A DNA stretch of 64,000 nt from NCBI RefSeq assembly GCF_020694005.1, contig NZ_CP073013.1, forward strand, positions 1,054,001-1,118,000. The letters are read 5' to 3'. The DNA comes from Marinomonas profundi. Lineage in GTDB: Bacteria; Pseudomonadota; Gammaproteobacteria; Pseudomonadales; Marinomonadaceae. The notes below the pieces were generated by a model, which did no database searches, was not told the origin of the DNA, and saw only the letters and a program-made list of their open reading frames with translations. The position numbers were made by a program, and so were the translations under genes. This document shows, one piece after another, positions 17,917-27,253 of the stretch. How positions within the stretch are numbered: position 1 is the stretch's first letter; every line of letters begins with the position of its first letter.

Positions 17917-19152
17917 ATGAACAATCATTCTTCTGCCACCGCTGACAAGCCACAATCAAACCAACGGTTTGCTTTGATCGCTTTAACATCACTCTTTTTT
18001 ATGTGGGGCTTTATTACCTCACTTAACGACATTTTAATACCACACTTAAAAGGCGTATTCGACCTTAGTTACACACAAGCGATGATGATTCAAATGTGCT
18101 TCTTCGGCGCATACTTCATCGTCTCAATACCGGCTGGCACCCTAGTGAAAAAAGTGGGTTTCCAACGAGGCATTGGCATTGGCCTAATGATCGCCGCTGC
18201 GGGCTGTTTGCTGTTTATCGCCGCTGCCAAGGCGCAAAAGTACGGTATTTTTTTAACCGCACTTTTCGTTTTAGCCGCCGGCATTACCATTTTGCAGGTC
18301 GCTGCCAACCCGCTAGTCACCGTTATGGGGCCCGCCAAAACCGCCTCAAGTCGCTTAACATTGTCTCAAGCGTTTAACGCACTAGGTACAACCGTTGCCC
18401 CTATTGTCGGCGGAGCGCTCTTGTTTACCGTTGCTGGGCAATACGCCACCAAAGCTCAAGAAGCTGAAAGTGTTATTGTCCCTTATATTGGGTTGGCCAT
18501 TTTGCTGGTGGTTTTAGCGGCTATCTTTACTCGCATTAGCCTCCCAACCCCCTCAAACATAGAAGAAGAGACCAGCGACGCGCCAAGCGCTAGCATTCTA
18601 CAGCATCGCCATTTGGTGCTGGGGGCGGTCGCTATCTTTATGTATGTGGGTGCTGAAGTGGCTATTGGGAGCTTACTCGTTAACTTCTTTGGCCTAGAAA
18701 ATATTGCCGGTCTTGCCGAAGCTGACGCGGCGCATTATGTTGCCTATTATTGGGGTGGCGCCATGGTAGGACGCTTTATTGGTGCGGCGTTAATGCAACG
18801 CATCTCCGCCAGTCTATTGCTTGCAATTAACGCCTTGGCCGTCATCGCATTGATTGCCAGCGCTATTGTCAATGATGGGCTTGTTGCCATGTGGTCTATC
18901 TTGTTAGTCGGTCTATTTAACTCGATTATGTTCCCCACTATTTTCAGCCTTGCCTTGAAAGATCTAGGACCACAAACCAGCCGTGGCTCTGGCTTCCTTT
19001 GCCTTGCCATTGTCGGCGGTGCGATACTGCCCGTTCTTCAGGGTTACATGGCCGATTCTATTGGCTTGCAAATATCCTTTATCCTACCGGCACTGTGCTA
19101 CCTGTATATTGCTTACTATGGCGTTTTAGGCTCTAAAACAAAAGCGCTCTAA
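17917..19152 (+). CDS. Sugar MFS transporter, FucP/GluP family
   Basis: A 411-residue major-facilitator protein with about 12 hydrophobic segments. The first helix region FALIALTSLFFMWGFITSLNDILIPHLK is diagnostic of the FucP family of fucose, glucose and galactose proton symporters (in pieces: FFMWGFITSLND, ILIPHLK). GAYFIVSIPAG and LQVAANPLV are also typical. I chose the ATG at 17917 after CGGAAA. It is a single gene with a strong terminator and no neighbouring sugar catabolic genes, so the actual sugar is unknown. Confidence 0.88.
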   Translation: MNNHSSATADKPQSNQRFALIALTSLFFMWGFITSLNDILIPHLKGVFDLSYTQAMMIQMCFFGAYFIVSIPAGTLVKKVGFQRGIGIGLMIAAAGCLLFIAAAKAQKYGIFLTALFVLAAGITILQVAANPLVTVMGPAKTASSRLTLSQAFNALGTTVAPIVGGALLFTVAGQYATKAQEAESVIVPYIGLAILLVVLAAIFTRISLPTPSNIEEETSDAPSASILQHRHLVLGAVAIFMYVGAEVAIGSLLVNFFGLENIAGLAEADAAHYVAYYWGGAMVGRFIGAALMQRISASLLLAINALAVIALIASAIVNDGLVAMWSILLVGLFNSIMFPTIFSLALKDLGPQTSRGSGFLCLAIVGGAILPVLQGYMADSIGLQISFILPALCYLYIAYYGVLGSKTKAL

Positions 19153-19185
19153 GCCAAAAACGGCCTAAGGGTAACGACAAAATGC

Positions 19186-19217
19186 AAAAAGCCCTTTGAA
19201 ACATCAAAGGGCTTTTT
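19186..19217. terminator. Bidirectional rho-independent terminator
   Basis: A 14-base stem AAAAAGCCCTTTGA / TCAAAGGGCTTTTT with a four-base loop lies between the convergent sugar transporter and diguanylate cyclase genes. The A and T flanks make it functional in both directions. Confidence 0.9.
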
Positions 19218-19247
19218 AACAAAAATGACTTTTAAAAGACTGACTTA

Positions 19248-20351
19248 TTAACCTCTTTGGGTCCGATTTCGTCCTGCACGTTTTGCCTGATACAAGCGCC
19301 CATCTGCGAGTGTGATCGCCTCTCGCAACGACGTCGATTCATTCATCGTCGCCACTCCAAAGCTGAGCGTCATACGAAACTTATGATCCAAATAAACAAA
19401 CTCATGTTCTTGCACCCGCTGCCGTATTAATTCAGCCAATGCATAAGCATCAGACTCACTGCAGTCACACACAGCAATTAAAAACTCTTCCCCGCCCCAA
19501 CGCGAAGCCACGCCTTTTTCCGGCAATGATGCTTGAATAAGATTCGCCAATTCGACCAGCGCATAATCTCCGACATCATGACCGTATTCATCATTGATAC
19601 TTTTAAAAAAATCCACATCCGCCAGCAGCAAGTGAAATCGACTATAAGCGCTAGATTCTAATCGCTGCAGCATGCCTCTACGGTTTAATAAATCCGTCAC
19701 CGCGTCTTTATAAGCAACCAATTTAAGCTTAGCGGAGGTTTCTGTTAGTTCTTGGTTAAATCGTGACATAGAATATTCATAAATACCCGACAGAAAAACC
19801 ACCACAATAAAGGAAAATAAAATTCTCGATTTTAACGCCGGATCATAGCCAAATTCATCAAAATGGCTAGCGGTGAAAAACAAGGTAATGATCAACGCCA
19901 GTGTAAAAAAGCCCAGTTCAATCAGGCCTCGTTTCATTCCATGCAAAAACAAAGACACCGCTGGAATACAATAAATCCAGACATGCCCTGTCCCTTTTAC
20001 CCCTCCAGTATAGACAAGATAAATCATCAAAATATAAAGCGGATAAATAACAAAATTTCCTGACAACGCATGATTATGAGTGCGACGTAAATAAACATGA
20101 TTCATCGCATACAAAAACGCGATCAAGAGCAAAGAATAGCCTAATACAAGCTGGCCATTCACTAACGACACGATTCCTAACGGAAAAGTAAAAAGCACAC
20201 CAACAGAGGTAAAAAGATTAATGATGAAGACTCGACGAGTGCTTTCAGAAAACACATTGTCTGTTTTGCCAACGTATAAAAAAGTCAGCCAAGAAAAACC
20301 AACGGGCGTTTTCAGCTTTTTCTTCCGCTTTGTTGAATCGAATATACTCAT
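19248..20351 (-). CDS. Membrane-bound diguanylate cyclase (GGDEF)
   Basis: A 367-residue protein with about six N-terminal hydrophobic segments (residues 40-200) and a C-terminal GGDEF domain that would make cyclic di-GMP from GTP. The catalytic motif is GGEEF in SRWGGEEFLIAV, preceded by DVDFFKSINDEYGHDVGD, the canonical nucleotide and metal site. There is no RxxD product-inhibition site at the usual position five residues before GGEEF. I chose the ATG at 20351 because GGAG lies 10 bases upstream. The membrane part is not a recognised MASE type by eye. Cytoplasmic catalytic domain; target process unknown, motility or biofilm being usual. Confidence 0.9.
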   Translation of the reverse strand: MSIFDSTKRKKKLKTPVGFSWLTFLYVGKTDNVFSESTRRVFIINLFTSVGVLFTFPLGIVSLVNGQLVLGYSLLLIAFLYAMNHVYLRRTHNHALSGNFVIYPLYILMIYLVYTGGVKGTGHVWIYCIPAVSLFLHGMKRGLIELGFFTLALIITLFFTASHFDEFGYDPALKSRILFSFIVVVFLSGIYEYSMSRFNQELTETSAKLKLVAYKDAVTDLLNRRGMLQRLESSAYSRFHLLLADVDFFKSINDEYGHDVGDYALVELANLIQASLPEKGVASRWGGEEFLIAVCDCSESDAYALAELIRQRVQEHEFVYLDHKFRMTLSFGVATMNESTSLREAITLADGRLYQAKRAGRNRTQRG

Positions 20352-20510
20352 TGGGTTTGAACTCCGGCCTAGCAACGCAAACCGACTATTACTGTAGGTT
20401 TAATCCTACAACAAAGCAAACCATAGCACCCCTGTTAATGCTCCTAAGTTACAAATAACAACATTCCACCGATGACATTTAAAAGCCCCTTATGGCGTCC
20501 TGAACAAACG

Positions 20511-21230
20511 CTAAGCGGGGTATAAACGGGATAATAAAACAGGCACCACGGTCTCCACTTTCAAGATACGATCCCCTAAATGCACCGATTGCATGCCCGC
20601 TTCGTGCCATTTACTCACTTCAAATTCGTTCCATCCACCTTCTGGCCCAAGCGCCAGTACACAAGGTTGCTGTATATCGACAGGACAACGCTCAGCCAAA
20701 TACGGATGCGCCAACAAGCCAACTTTGTCTTGTAAAATCGCGGGCAACTGATCCTCGACAAAAGGACGAAATCTGGGAATCAAAGACCAATTTGGCATCA
20801 GGGTGTCTTTGGCTTGTTCCAGCCCTTCGAGCAAACATTGCTGAATCGATTCCGTTTGCAAAACAGGGCTTTGCCAATAACTTTTTTCCACTTTGGCAGA
20901 ATGAATCAGATATAAATCTTTAACACCCATTGCCGATATGTTTTGCAAAGTACGCTTCAACATATTCGGACGAGGCAGCGCCATCACCAATACCATAGGC
21001 AAAGGTTCAGGCGGAGAAGAAAATAACGCTAACGAATGAATATAACCCGCTTTGTCGTGGCTAGGCGGTTGATAAACCCCCTCTCCGATTTTCCCATTCA
21101 ATAGCCCAACTCGCAGAACATCACCCTGCTGGGCTTTGATGACGGTTGAAATATGGGTTTGTTGACGAAGAGTCAGCCCATAAAGGCCATCATCAAGGGT
21201 GTTTTTAGCATCGAGTAAAATGATATTCAT
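20511..21230 (-). CDS. rsmE: 16S rRNA (uracil-1498-N3) methyltransferase RsmE
   Basis: SPOUT-class SAM-dependent methyltransferase modifying U1498 in the 30S decoding region. The 239-residue length and C-terminal knot motif LALGPEGGWNEFE, followed by VHLGDRILKVETV, identify it; ALPRPNMLKRTLQNISAMGV is also typical. It lies downstream of thrC on the same strand but behind a terminator, so it is probably expressed separately. Confidence 0.93.
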   Translation of the reverse strand: MNIILLDAKNTLDDGLYGLTLRQQTHISTVIKAQQGDVLRVGLLNGKIGEGVYQPPSHDKAGYIHSLALFSSPPEPLPMVLVMALPRPNMLKRTLQNISAMGVKDLYLIHSAKVEKSYWQSPVLQTESIQQCLLEGLEQAKDTLMPNWSLIPRFRPFVEDQLPAILQDKVGLLAHPYLAERCPVDIQQPCVLALGPEGGWNEFEVSKWHEAGMQSVHLGDRILKVETVVPVLLSRLYPA

Positions 21231-21263
21231 ATGAAAGGCGCAAACATTAAAAGTAAAAAGGAA

Positions 21264-21293
21264 AAAGAAACGGCCAATCTAGGATTGGCCGTT
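21264..21293 (-). terminator. Rho-independent terminator of thrC
   Basis: A perfect 11-base stem AACGGCCAATC / GATTGGCCGTT with a three-base loop is followed on the minus strand by TTTCTTTTTCC. It closes the dsbC-hom-thrC transcript before rsmE. Confidence 0.85.
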
Positions 21294-21352
21294 ATTGGTC
21301 TTGCTAAACAGGTTAACGCTGACTACCGCTAAAATAGAGTGTGTTTATTTAA

Positions 21353-22738
21353 CTAAATTTTTTCAGCAACAAAAGCCTGCACATCGCTCAAGCTATTGTC
21401 TAACACGGTATAAGATTCTTCACGTTCAAAAAGATCTTTCATGTGCTCTGGTAAGGTAGGTGTTTCACAACCGGCTTTTTCGACCGCTTCTGGAAACTTC
21501 ACTGGGTGCGCCGTTGCCAAGGTGATCATAGGGACGGATGTATCTTTCCAGCAATGACGCGCCGCTTCAAGACCTATCGCCGTATGAGGATCTAAAAGGT
21601 ATTGTGTTTTAGCAAACACATCGGCAATCACCTCACAGGTTGTTGCGTCGTCCACTTTATAGCTGTCAAAGTTATCTTTTACAAAAGACCAAGCTTGATC
21701 ATTCAACGACACATCGCCTTTATTGAAGCGCGCCATCAAATCGTCAATCGCCGCGCCGTCACGACCATGCGCATCAAACAATAAACGCTCAAAGTTGCTC
21801 GACACCATGATATCCATACTGGGTGACAAGGTGACATTCAAAGACTGACGGCTCATATCGTTTTCTGCGATCACCCGATGCAAAATATCGTTCTGGTTAG
21901 TCGCCACCACAAGCTGATCGATTGGCAAGCCCATTTTTTTCGCCAAATAGCCGGCAAAAATGTCACCAAAGTTGCCCGTTGGCACAGAGAAAGACACCTT
22001 ACGATGCGGCGCGCCAACAGACAATGCAGAAGAGAAGTAGTAAACGATCTGCGCCATGATACGCGCCCAGTTAATCGAGTTAACCGCGCCTAACTTAGCG
22101 CCTTTCAAGAAAGACTGATCGGCAAAGCTGGATTTCACCATGCCTTGGCAATCATCAAAATTGCCCTTCACCGCGATGTTAAATACGTTATCGTCGATCA
22201 CCGTGGTCATTTGACGACGCTGTACTTCGGATACACGCTGATAAGGGTGCAAAATAAAGATATTCAAATGCTCAGAATGACGACAACCTTCAATCGCGGC
22301 CGAACCCGTATCGCCGGATGTCGCCCCCAGAATCACCAACTTCTCTTTGCGCTCAGACAGAACATAGTCCATTAAGCGACCAAGCAGTTGCAAGGCAAAA
22401 TCTTTAAACGCCAAGGTTGGGCCACGGAATAATTCAAGTATCCATTCGTTATTGCCTACTTGTACCATGGGCGCAATAGAAGCGTGATTGAAGCCAGCAT
22501 AAGCGTCATCAATCATGCTTTTAAACGCGTCAGCCGGAATATCGCCTTCCACAAAAGGCCACATCACTTTAAAGGCCAGCTCTTGGTAACTTAAATTCGC
22601 CCAAGACGCGATTTCTGCTTTGCTGTAATGCGGTAAGGTTTCTGGCACATACAAGCCGCCATCATTCGCCAAACCAGCCAATAAGACATCAGCAAAAGAC
22701 AGTGCTGGCGCCTTACCACGAGTAGAAATATATTTCAT
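21353..22738 (-). CDS. thrC: Threonine synthase ThrC
   Basis: PLP enzyme converting O-phosphohomoserine to threonine. The PLP lysine lies in GPTLAFKDFALQ, and phosphate-binding GATSGDTGSAA and SVPTGNFGDIFAGY are present. At 461 residues it belongs to the longer class found in Pseudomonas and yeast. It follows hom by 13 bases, giving the last two threonine-branch steps as a unit; thrB is not adjacent, as in Pseudomonas. A terminator follows. Confidence 0.95.
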   Translation of the reverse strand: MKYISTRGKAPALSFADVLLAGLANDGGLYVPETLPHYSKAEIASWANLSYQELAFKVMWPFVEGDIPADAFKSMIDDAYAGFNHASIAPMVQVGNNEWILELFRGPTLAFKDFALQLLGRLMDYVLSERKEKLVILGATSGDTGSAAIEGCRHSEHLNIFILHPYQRVSEVQRRQMTTVIDDNVFNIAVKGNFDDCQGMVKSSFADQSFLKGAKLGAVNSINWARIMAQIVYYFSSALSVGAPHRKVSFSVPTGNFGDIFAGYLAKKMGLPIDQLVVATNQNDILHRVIAENDMSRQSLNVTLSPSMDIMVSSNFERLLFDAHGRDGAAIDDLMARFNKGDVSLNDQAWSFVKDNFDSYKVDDATTCEVIADVFAKTQYLLDPHTAIGLEAARHCWKDTSVPMITLATAHPVKFPEAVEKAGCETPTLPEHMKDLFEREESYTVLDNSLSDVQAFVAEKI

Positions 22739-22751
22739 CGTTTGCTCTCTC

Positions 22752-24053
22752 TTACGCTAAATTCTCAACACGGATTCGTTGCACAGTGCCAGCAACATCC
22801 GGCAAAGCTTCAATCGCCGCAATGGCCGCGTTCATGTTGCGCTCTTTCACATCATGCGTCATCACCACTAAAGGCACTAATTCACTGCCTTCGCGCTCGC
22901 GCTGAATCAATGACTCGATACTGATGTCATTCATCGACAAGATTTGCGTAATATTCGCCAGCACACCAGCACGATCTTTAATCGTCATATTAAGGAAAAA
23001 GCCACACTCGATATCTTCCACAGGCAATACCTGCATGCTTGACAAAGCGTTGGCCTGGAACGCCAAATGCGGCACTCTGTTAGTTGGATCCGCCGTTAAA
23101 GTACGAGCCACATCGATCACATCCGCAATTACCGACGAGCCAGTTGGCAATGCGCCAGCACCCGCTCCGTAAGTCAACGTTGGACCGACCACATCGCCTT
23201 GCACCATAATAGCGTTCATCACACCATTCACATTGGCCAACAGTTGCTTATGGGAAATTAACGTCGGGTGAACTCGCAATTCAATACCCGCTTTAGAACG
23301 ACGAGCAATGCCCAAATGCTTGATGGCATAACCAAGATCATCGGCAAAGGCCACATCTTCAGCGGTAATACGGCTAATGCCTTCGGTATAGGTTTTTTCA
23401 AATTGCAGAGGAATACCAAAAGCGATAGACGCAAGAATCGTCAACTTATGCGCGGCATCAATGCCTTCAATATCAAAAGTTGGGTCCGCTTCTGCGTAAC
23501 CAAGTGCTTGAGCCTCAGCCAAGACATCTTCAAATCCACGACCCTTTTGACTCATTTCAGTCAAAATGAAATTGCCTGTGCCATTGATGATACCCGCCAA
23601 CCACTCAATACGGTTGGCCGACAGACCTTCTCGAATTTGCTTAATAATAGGAATGCCGCCAGCAACCGCCGCTTCAAACGCAACAATAACGCCTTTTTCT
23701 TGCGCTCTAGCAAAAATTTCATTGCCATGTTCAGCAATCAGCGCCTTATTGGCTGTCACCACATGCTTGCCATTTTTGATGGCGGTAAGGACCAGCTCTT
23801 TCGCAACCGACGTTCCGCCAATTAACTCAAGTACAATGTCTATCTCTGGATTATTGACGACATCAAAAATATCACGGGTAACATTAATACCGGAGGTATC
23901 ACAAGCGTCGTTATCACGACGGGCACCTACTTGCTCAATAACAATACTGCGACCCACACGTCGTGTAATCTCTTCCGCATTATTACGAAGAATGTTAAAA
24001 CTACCGGACCCCACTGTCCCCAGCCCACAAATTCCGACTTTTACCGGTTTCAA
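22752..24053 (-). CDS. hom: Homoserine dehydrogenase
   Basis: NAD(P)-dependent enzyme converting aspartate semialdehyde to homoserine. The 433-residue protein has the Rossmann motif GICGLGTVGSG at the N terminus, the catalytic-domain segments IINGTGNFILTEM and EAQALGYAEADPTFD, and a C-terminal ACT domain (FFLNMTIKDRAGVLANIT) likely to mediate threonine feedback. Not fused to aspartokinase, as in Pseudomonas. Precedes thrC and follows dsbC. Confidence 0.95.
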   Translation of the reverse strand: MKPVKVGICGLGTVGSGSFNILRNNAEEITRRVGRSIVIEQVGARRDNDACDTSGINVTRDIFDVVNNPEIDIVLELIGGTSVAKELVLTAIKNGKHVVTANKALIAEHGNEIFARAQEKGVIVAFEAAVAGGIPIIKQIREGLSANRIEWLAGIINGTGNFILTEMSQKGRGFEDVLAEAQALGYAEADPTFDIEGIDAAHKLTILASIAFGIPLQFEKTYTEGISRITAEDVAFADDLGYAIKHLGIARRSKAGIELRVHPTLISHKQLLANVNGVMNAIMVQGDVVGPTLTYGAGAGALPTGSSVIADVIDVARTLTADPTNRVPHLAFQANALSSMQVLPVEDIECGFFLNMTIKDRAGVLANITQILSMNDISIESLIQREREGSELVPLVVMTHDVKERNMNAAIAAIEALPDVAGTVQRIRVENLA

Positions 24054-24217
24054 AACAATACCCCACAGAGATAATTTAATTTTTATAAGCAGCCTAACCT
24101 TTTCATAAGGTTTTTAACTAAGCCGCAAGTTGCTTCATTATAACGCCAGCACCATTCAAACCCAACGTAGAAACAGCTGAAGAAGGCGCATGTTTAGTGG
24201 AATATTTCGCGATAAGA

Positions 24218-24937
24218 CTATAACCCAAGGTGTTTTACCAACTCAGCCGCTGGTAAATATCCCGGTAGAAAAGCACCATTATCCAGCACGATACTTGGCG
24301 TACCTCGCACTCCAACTTCATTGCCTAGTTTATACTGATCTGCGACCGGGTTAACACATTTGTTTTCAGGAATTTCAGCGCCCAACTTGACCTTGGTAAG
24401 CCAGTCTTGCGGATCAGCCGAACACCAAACACTGACCATTTTACGATACGCCTCAGATCCTATCCCGGCTCTTGGATACGCCAAGTAGCGAACCGTCACC
24501 CCAGCATCATTCAGCTTGGGTACTTCTTTATGCAGCATTCGACAGTAGCCACAGTCAACATCGGTAAATACAGTGATATGTGCCTTTTCATTTTTTGCTT
24601 TATAAACAATCATTTGTGACTCTGGCAGGGCTTCTACTTTGGCCAGTTTCGCTTTCTCTGTTTCGTTCTCAAGCGCCGTATTGTCTATTCGGTATAGATC
24701 GCCCGCAACAAAGTATTTCCCATCTTGGGTAACATGCAAAGTCGGGCCGTCTTTCAACACAACGACATACAAGCCCGCGCCATCATGTAGCTCAGTACTT
24801 TCTACTTCATATTGAGGCAACGCCGCTTGAACGGCAGACAACACCGCCGATTGATCGGCAAAAACCGTGTTTGACAGGGGAAGGAGCAACAAACTCACCA
24901 TAGCAGGACGCGACAGAGAGCGGAAAAAATTCGTCAT
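24218..24937 (-). CDS. dsbC: Periplasmic thiol:disulfide isomerase DsbC
   Basis: Periplasmic disulfide isomerase that corrects wrong disulfide pairs. I chose the ATG at 24937 because GAGG lies 6 bases upstream, giving 239 residues with a signal peptide cleaved after about residue 27 (NTVFA). An N-terminal dimerisation domain is followed by a thioredoxin fold with active site CGYC (Cys129 and Cys132) and a cis-proline loop GTPSIV. Located upstream of hom as in Pseudomonas. Its oxidising counterpart DsbB is coded near 49 kb; DsbD, which reduces DsbC, is not in the window. Confidence 0.94.
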   Translation of the reverse strand: MTNFFRSLSRPAMVSLLLLPLSNTVFADQSAVLSAVQAALPQYEVESTELHDGAGLYVVVLKDGPTLHVTQDGKYFVAGDLYRIDNTALENETEKAKLAKVEALPESQMIVYKAKNEKAHITVFTDVDCGYCRMLHKEVPKLNDAGVTVRYLAYPRAGIGSEAYRKMVSVWCSADPQDWLTKVKLGAEIPENKCVNPVADQYKLGNEVGVRGTPSIVLDNGAFLPGYLPAAELVKHLGL

Positions 24938-25001
24938 GGAGAACCTCAAAGACATCATAAATAGTCTCTATTAGGCCATACCAAGGTGGGTAAGTTCCAT
25001 A

Positions 25002-25029
25002 AAAAAAGGCGACTCGCGTCGCCTTTTTT
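25002..25029 (-). terminator. Rho-independent terminator of the rpsP operon
   Basis: Stem AAAAAAGGCGAC / GTCGCCTTTTTT with a four-base loop, 14 bases past the rplS stop codon. The symmetrical flanks give a T-run on the minus strand. Confidence 0.92.
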
Positions 25030-25042
25030 AAAGAAAGAGAAA

Positions 25043-25405
25043 TTAACGTTTAGCCAATTTTTCTTTGATACGTGCAGATTTACCAGAACGCTCGCGTAGG
25101 TAGTAGATCTTAGCTTGACGCACGTCACCGCGGCGTTTAACTTCGATGCTTTCAACCAAAGGGCTGTACGTTTGGAAAGCACGCTCAACACCAATACCGC
25201 TAGAAATTTTACGCACGGTAAATGCTGAGTTAAGACCACGGTTACGCTTAGAGATTACAATGCCTTCATAGGCCTGTAGACGCTCGCGTGAACCTTCTTT
25301 AACTTTAACTTGAACAACAATAGTGTCACCAGGACCGAAGGCTGGGACTTCTTTTGTCATTTGTTCAGCTTCTATCTGCTGAATCAGTTTAGTTTTATTA
25401 CTCAT
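25043..25405 (-). CDS. rplS: 50S ribosomal protein L19
   Basis: Ribosomal protein at the 30S-50S interface. The 120-residue product contains [26 protein letters not shown] and the signature [18 protein letters not shown] precedes the ATG by 8 bases. It is the last gene of rpsP-rimM-trmD-rplS and is followed by a strong terminator. Confidence 0.98.
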   Translation of the reverse strand: MSNKTKLIQQIEAEQMTKEVPAFGPGDTIVVQVKVKEGSRERLQAYEGIVISKRNRGLNSAFTVRKISSGIGVERAFQTYSPLVESIEVKRRGDVRQAKIYYLRERSGKSARIKEKLAKR

Positions 25406-25474
25406 GGATGTGACTCCTAATGATATGGTTTCTTATCAGCATGAAGGTTCTTCTTTCTGATAAGCTCGCAATTC

Positions 25475-26227
25475 CTACTCTGCCGAGGTTGAATCTTCAG
25501 TTTCGCGAATAAACTCTTCTAACAGCAACTGCTGTTCCTTGTCCAACTCAAGGTTCTGCAGAAGGTCTGGCCGGCGTTGAAAAGTTCTTGCGAGCTTTTG
25601 CTTCAAACGCCAGCGTCTAATCTCCTCGTGGTTGCCACTAAGCAGTACCGATGGCACAGATTCACCATTTAGTACTTCTGGGCGAGTGTAATGCGGGCAA
25701 TCCAACAAACCATCAGAGAATGAATCTTCATCCGCAGAAGCTTGTTTTCCCAATACTCCTGGCACCATACGAAATACAGCATCCATGAGCACCATAGCCG
25801 GCAACTCGCCACCGCTTAGGACAAAGTCGCCAATTGACCATTCTTCATCAACCTGTGATTGAATCAAACGCTCATCAACGCCTTCATAACGACCTGCTAC
25901 CAGAATAAATTCTGCTTGTTTAGCAAGCTGTTGCACGCCTTCTTGCGTCAGCGTACGCCCTTGAGGGGATAGATAAATAACTTTTGCATTGGGCACCGAT
26001 AATTTGGCACTCGCAATGGCATCTTTGAGAGGCTGCACTTTCATCAGCATCCCTGGACCACCACCATAAGGTCGATCATCCACAGTCTTATGTTTGTCAT
26101 GAGTAAAATCACGGGGATTATAAAAATCCACCTCAACCAACCCAGACTTAATGGCTCTGCCTGTTACACCATATTGGGTAATGGCCTGAAACATTTCCGG
26201 AAAGAGCGATATCACGCTAACCTTCAC
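25475..26227 (-). CDS. trmD: tRNA (guanine-37-N1) methyltransferase TrmD
   Basis: SPOUT methyltransferase that makes m1G37 next to the anticodon and prevents frameshifting. It has VISLFPEMF at the start, the knot segments [25 protein letters not shown] and [20 protein letters not shown]. The start is GTG behind GAGGT. It lies between rimM and rplS, 22 bases after the rimM stop. Confidence 0.97.
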   Translation of the reverse strand: MKVSVISLFPEMFQAITQYGVTGRAIKSGLVEVDFYNPRDFTHDKHKTVDDRPYGGGPGMLMKVQPLKDAIASAKLSVPNAKVIYLSPQGRTLTQEGVQQLAKQAEFILVAGRYEGVDERLIQSQVDEEWSIGDFVLSGGELPAMVLMDAVFRMVPGVLGKQASADEDSFSDGLLDCPHYTRPEVLNGESVPSVLLSGNHEEIRRWRLKQKLARTFQRRPDLLQNLELDKEQQLLLEEFIRETEDSTSAE

Positions 26228-26249
26228 GTTATGACCTCAGCTTATCTGT

Positions 26250-26795
26250 TTAAAATTCTGGATCCCAATCAACCACCATTTCCTGCTGTTCTAAATCGAT
26301 GTTTAAAACATAGGTTCCTGGGGCATAAGGAATCAATCGCTCTTCACGATCAAAGCTACCTTCACACGCACGGACAACAATCACATCATTCGCACCGGTT
26401 TCCATAAGTTGAGAAACCTTCCCTAAGAGGACACCCTCTTTGGTCATAACCCTCAGTCCTTCCAGTTGGCTCCAGTAATAATCACCTTCTTCCAAATCTG
26501 GTAGTTCTGCTGCATCTATGTAAACGTCCATACCGCAGATATCTTTTACTTGATCTCTGTCGCTATAACCTTTTACCGATGCAACCAAACCTCGTCCTTG
26601 CAGACGGCCTTGGCTTAATTCAACGGTCTTCCACCCACTAGGAGTTTTCAACCACCAATGCTTGTAATCAAAGATCCCTTGCATTGGATCGGTGTGTGAA
26701 TATAACTTCACCCACCCTTTAACACCATATACCGATGTAATGCGTCCAACCACAAGCGCTTGCTCAGGAGCGGCCGCTTGTTTTAACTCAGACAT
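26250..26795 (-). CDS. rimM: Ribosome maturation factor RimM
   Basis: Assembly factor that binds S19 and helps mature the 30S head. The 181-residue protein starts its conserved region with VVGRITSVYGVKGWVKLYSHTD (core GVKGWVKLYS) and has a PRC-barrel C-terminal half with YYWSQLEGLRV and IPY. GAGGT lies before the ATG. It lies 15 bases after rpsP in the same operon. Confidence 0.96.
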   Translation of the reverse strand: MSELKQAAAPEQALVVGRITSVYGVKGWVKLYSHTDPMQGIFDYKHWWLKTPSGWKTVELSQGRLQGRGLVASVKGYSDRDQVKDICGMDVYIDAAELPDLEEGDYYWSQLEGLRVMTKEGVLLGKVSQLMETGANDVIVVRACEGSFDREERLIPYAPGTYVLNIDLEQQEMVVDWDPEF

Positions 26796-26810
26796 AGCAC
26801 TACCTCAGTA

Positions 26811-27059
26811 TTAAGCGTTTTTGCTAGCATCTTTTATAAGCTGCGCAGCACGGTCAGAAAGTTGAGCGCCTTGGCTAACCCAATGGTTTACGCGATCTAA
26901 ATCGATGCGTAGACGTTCTTCTTGACCACGAGCAACAGGGTTAAAGAAACCCAAACGCTCGATATAACGACCATCACGTGCACGACGGCTATCAGCCACG
27001 TTCAAATGATAGAATGGGCGCTTTTTAGAGCCACCACGAGAAAGACGAATAGTTACCAT
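26811..27059 (-). CDS. rpsP: 30S ribosomal protein S16
   Basis: An 82-residue ribosomal protein with the signature [18 protein letters not shown] at the start and [14 protein letters not shown] in the middle. First gene of the rpsP-rimM-trmD-rplS operon, with AGGA before the ATG. It lies downstream of ffh but behind a terminator. Confidence 0.98.
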   Translation of the reverse strand: MVTIRLSRGGSKKRPFYHLNVADSRRARDGRYIERLGFFNPVARGQEERLRIDLDRVNHWVSQGAQLSDRAAQLIKDASKNA

Positions 27060-27155
27060 ATGATTGGTTCCTTATTGCTTAACGAAACACCCCTTGCCGA
27101 GTCGAATTTTTGACTCATACTACAAGAAGGCGGCATATTCTAGTCGATAAACTAG

Positions 27156-27185
27156 AAAAACGAAAGGGCGATTTACTCGCCCTTC
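27156..27185 (-). terminator. Rho-independent terminator of ffh
   Basis: On the minus strand GAAGGGCGA pairs with TCGCCCTTTC around a five-base loop and is followed by GTTTTTC. It separates ffh from the rpsP operon. Confidence 0.8.
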
Positions 27186-27253
27186 TATTTAAATTAGAAG
27201 TTTTTTTACAACTCCTAATAAAAACAACCAGATAGCAGCATTATTAGCGGCCA

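Noticed and set aside
23268..23825. 185-residue plus-strand frame opposite hom
   Set aside because: Antisense to a conserved coding gene; no start signal.
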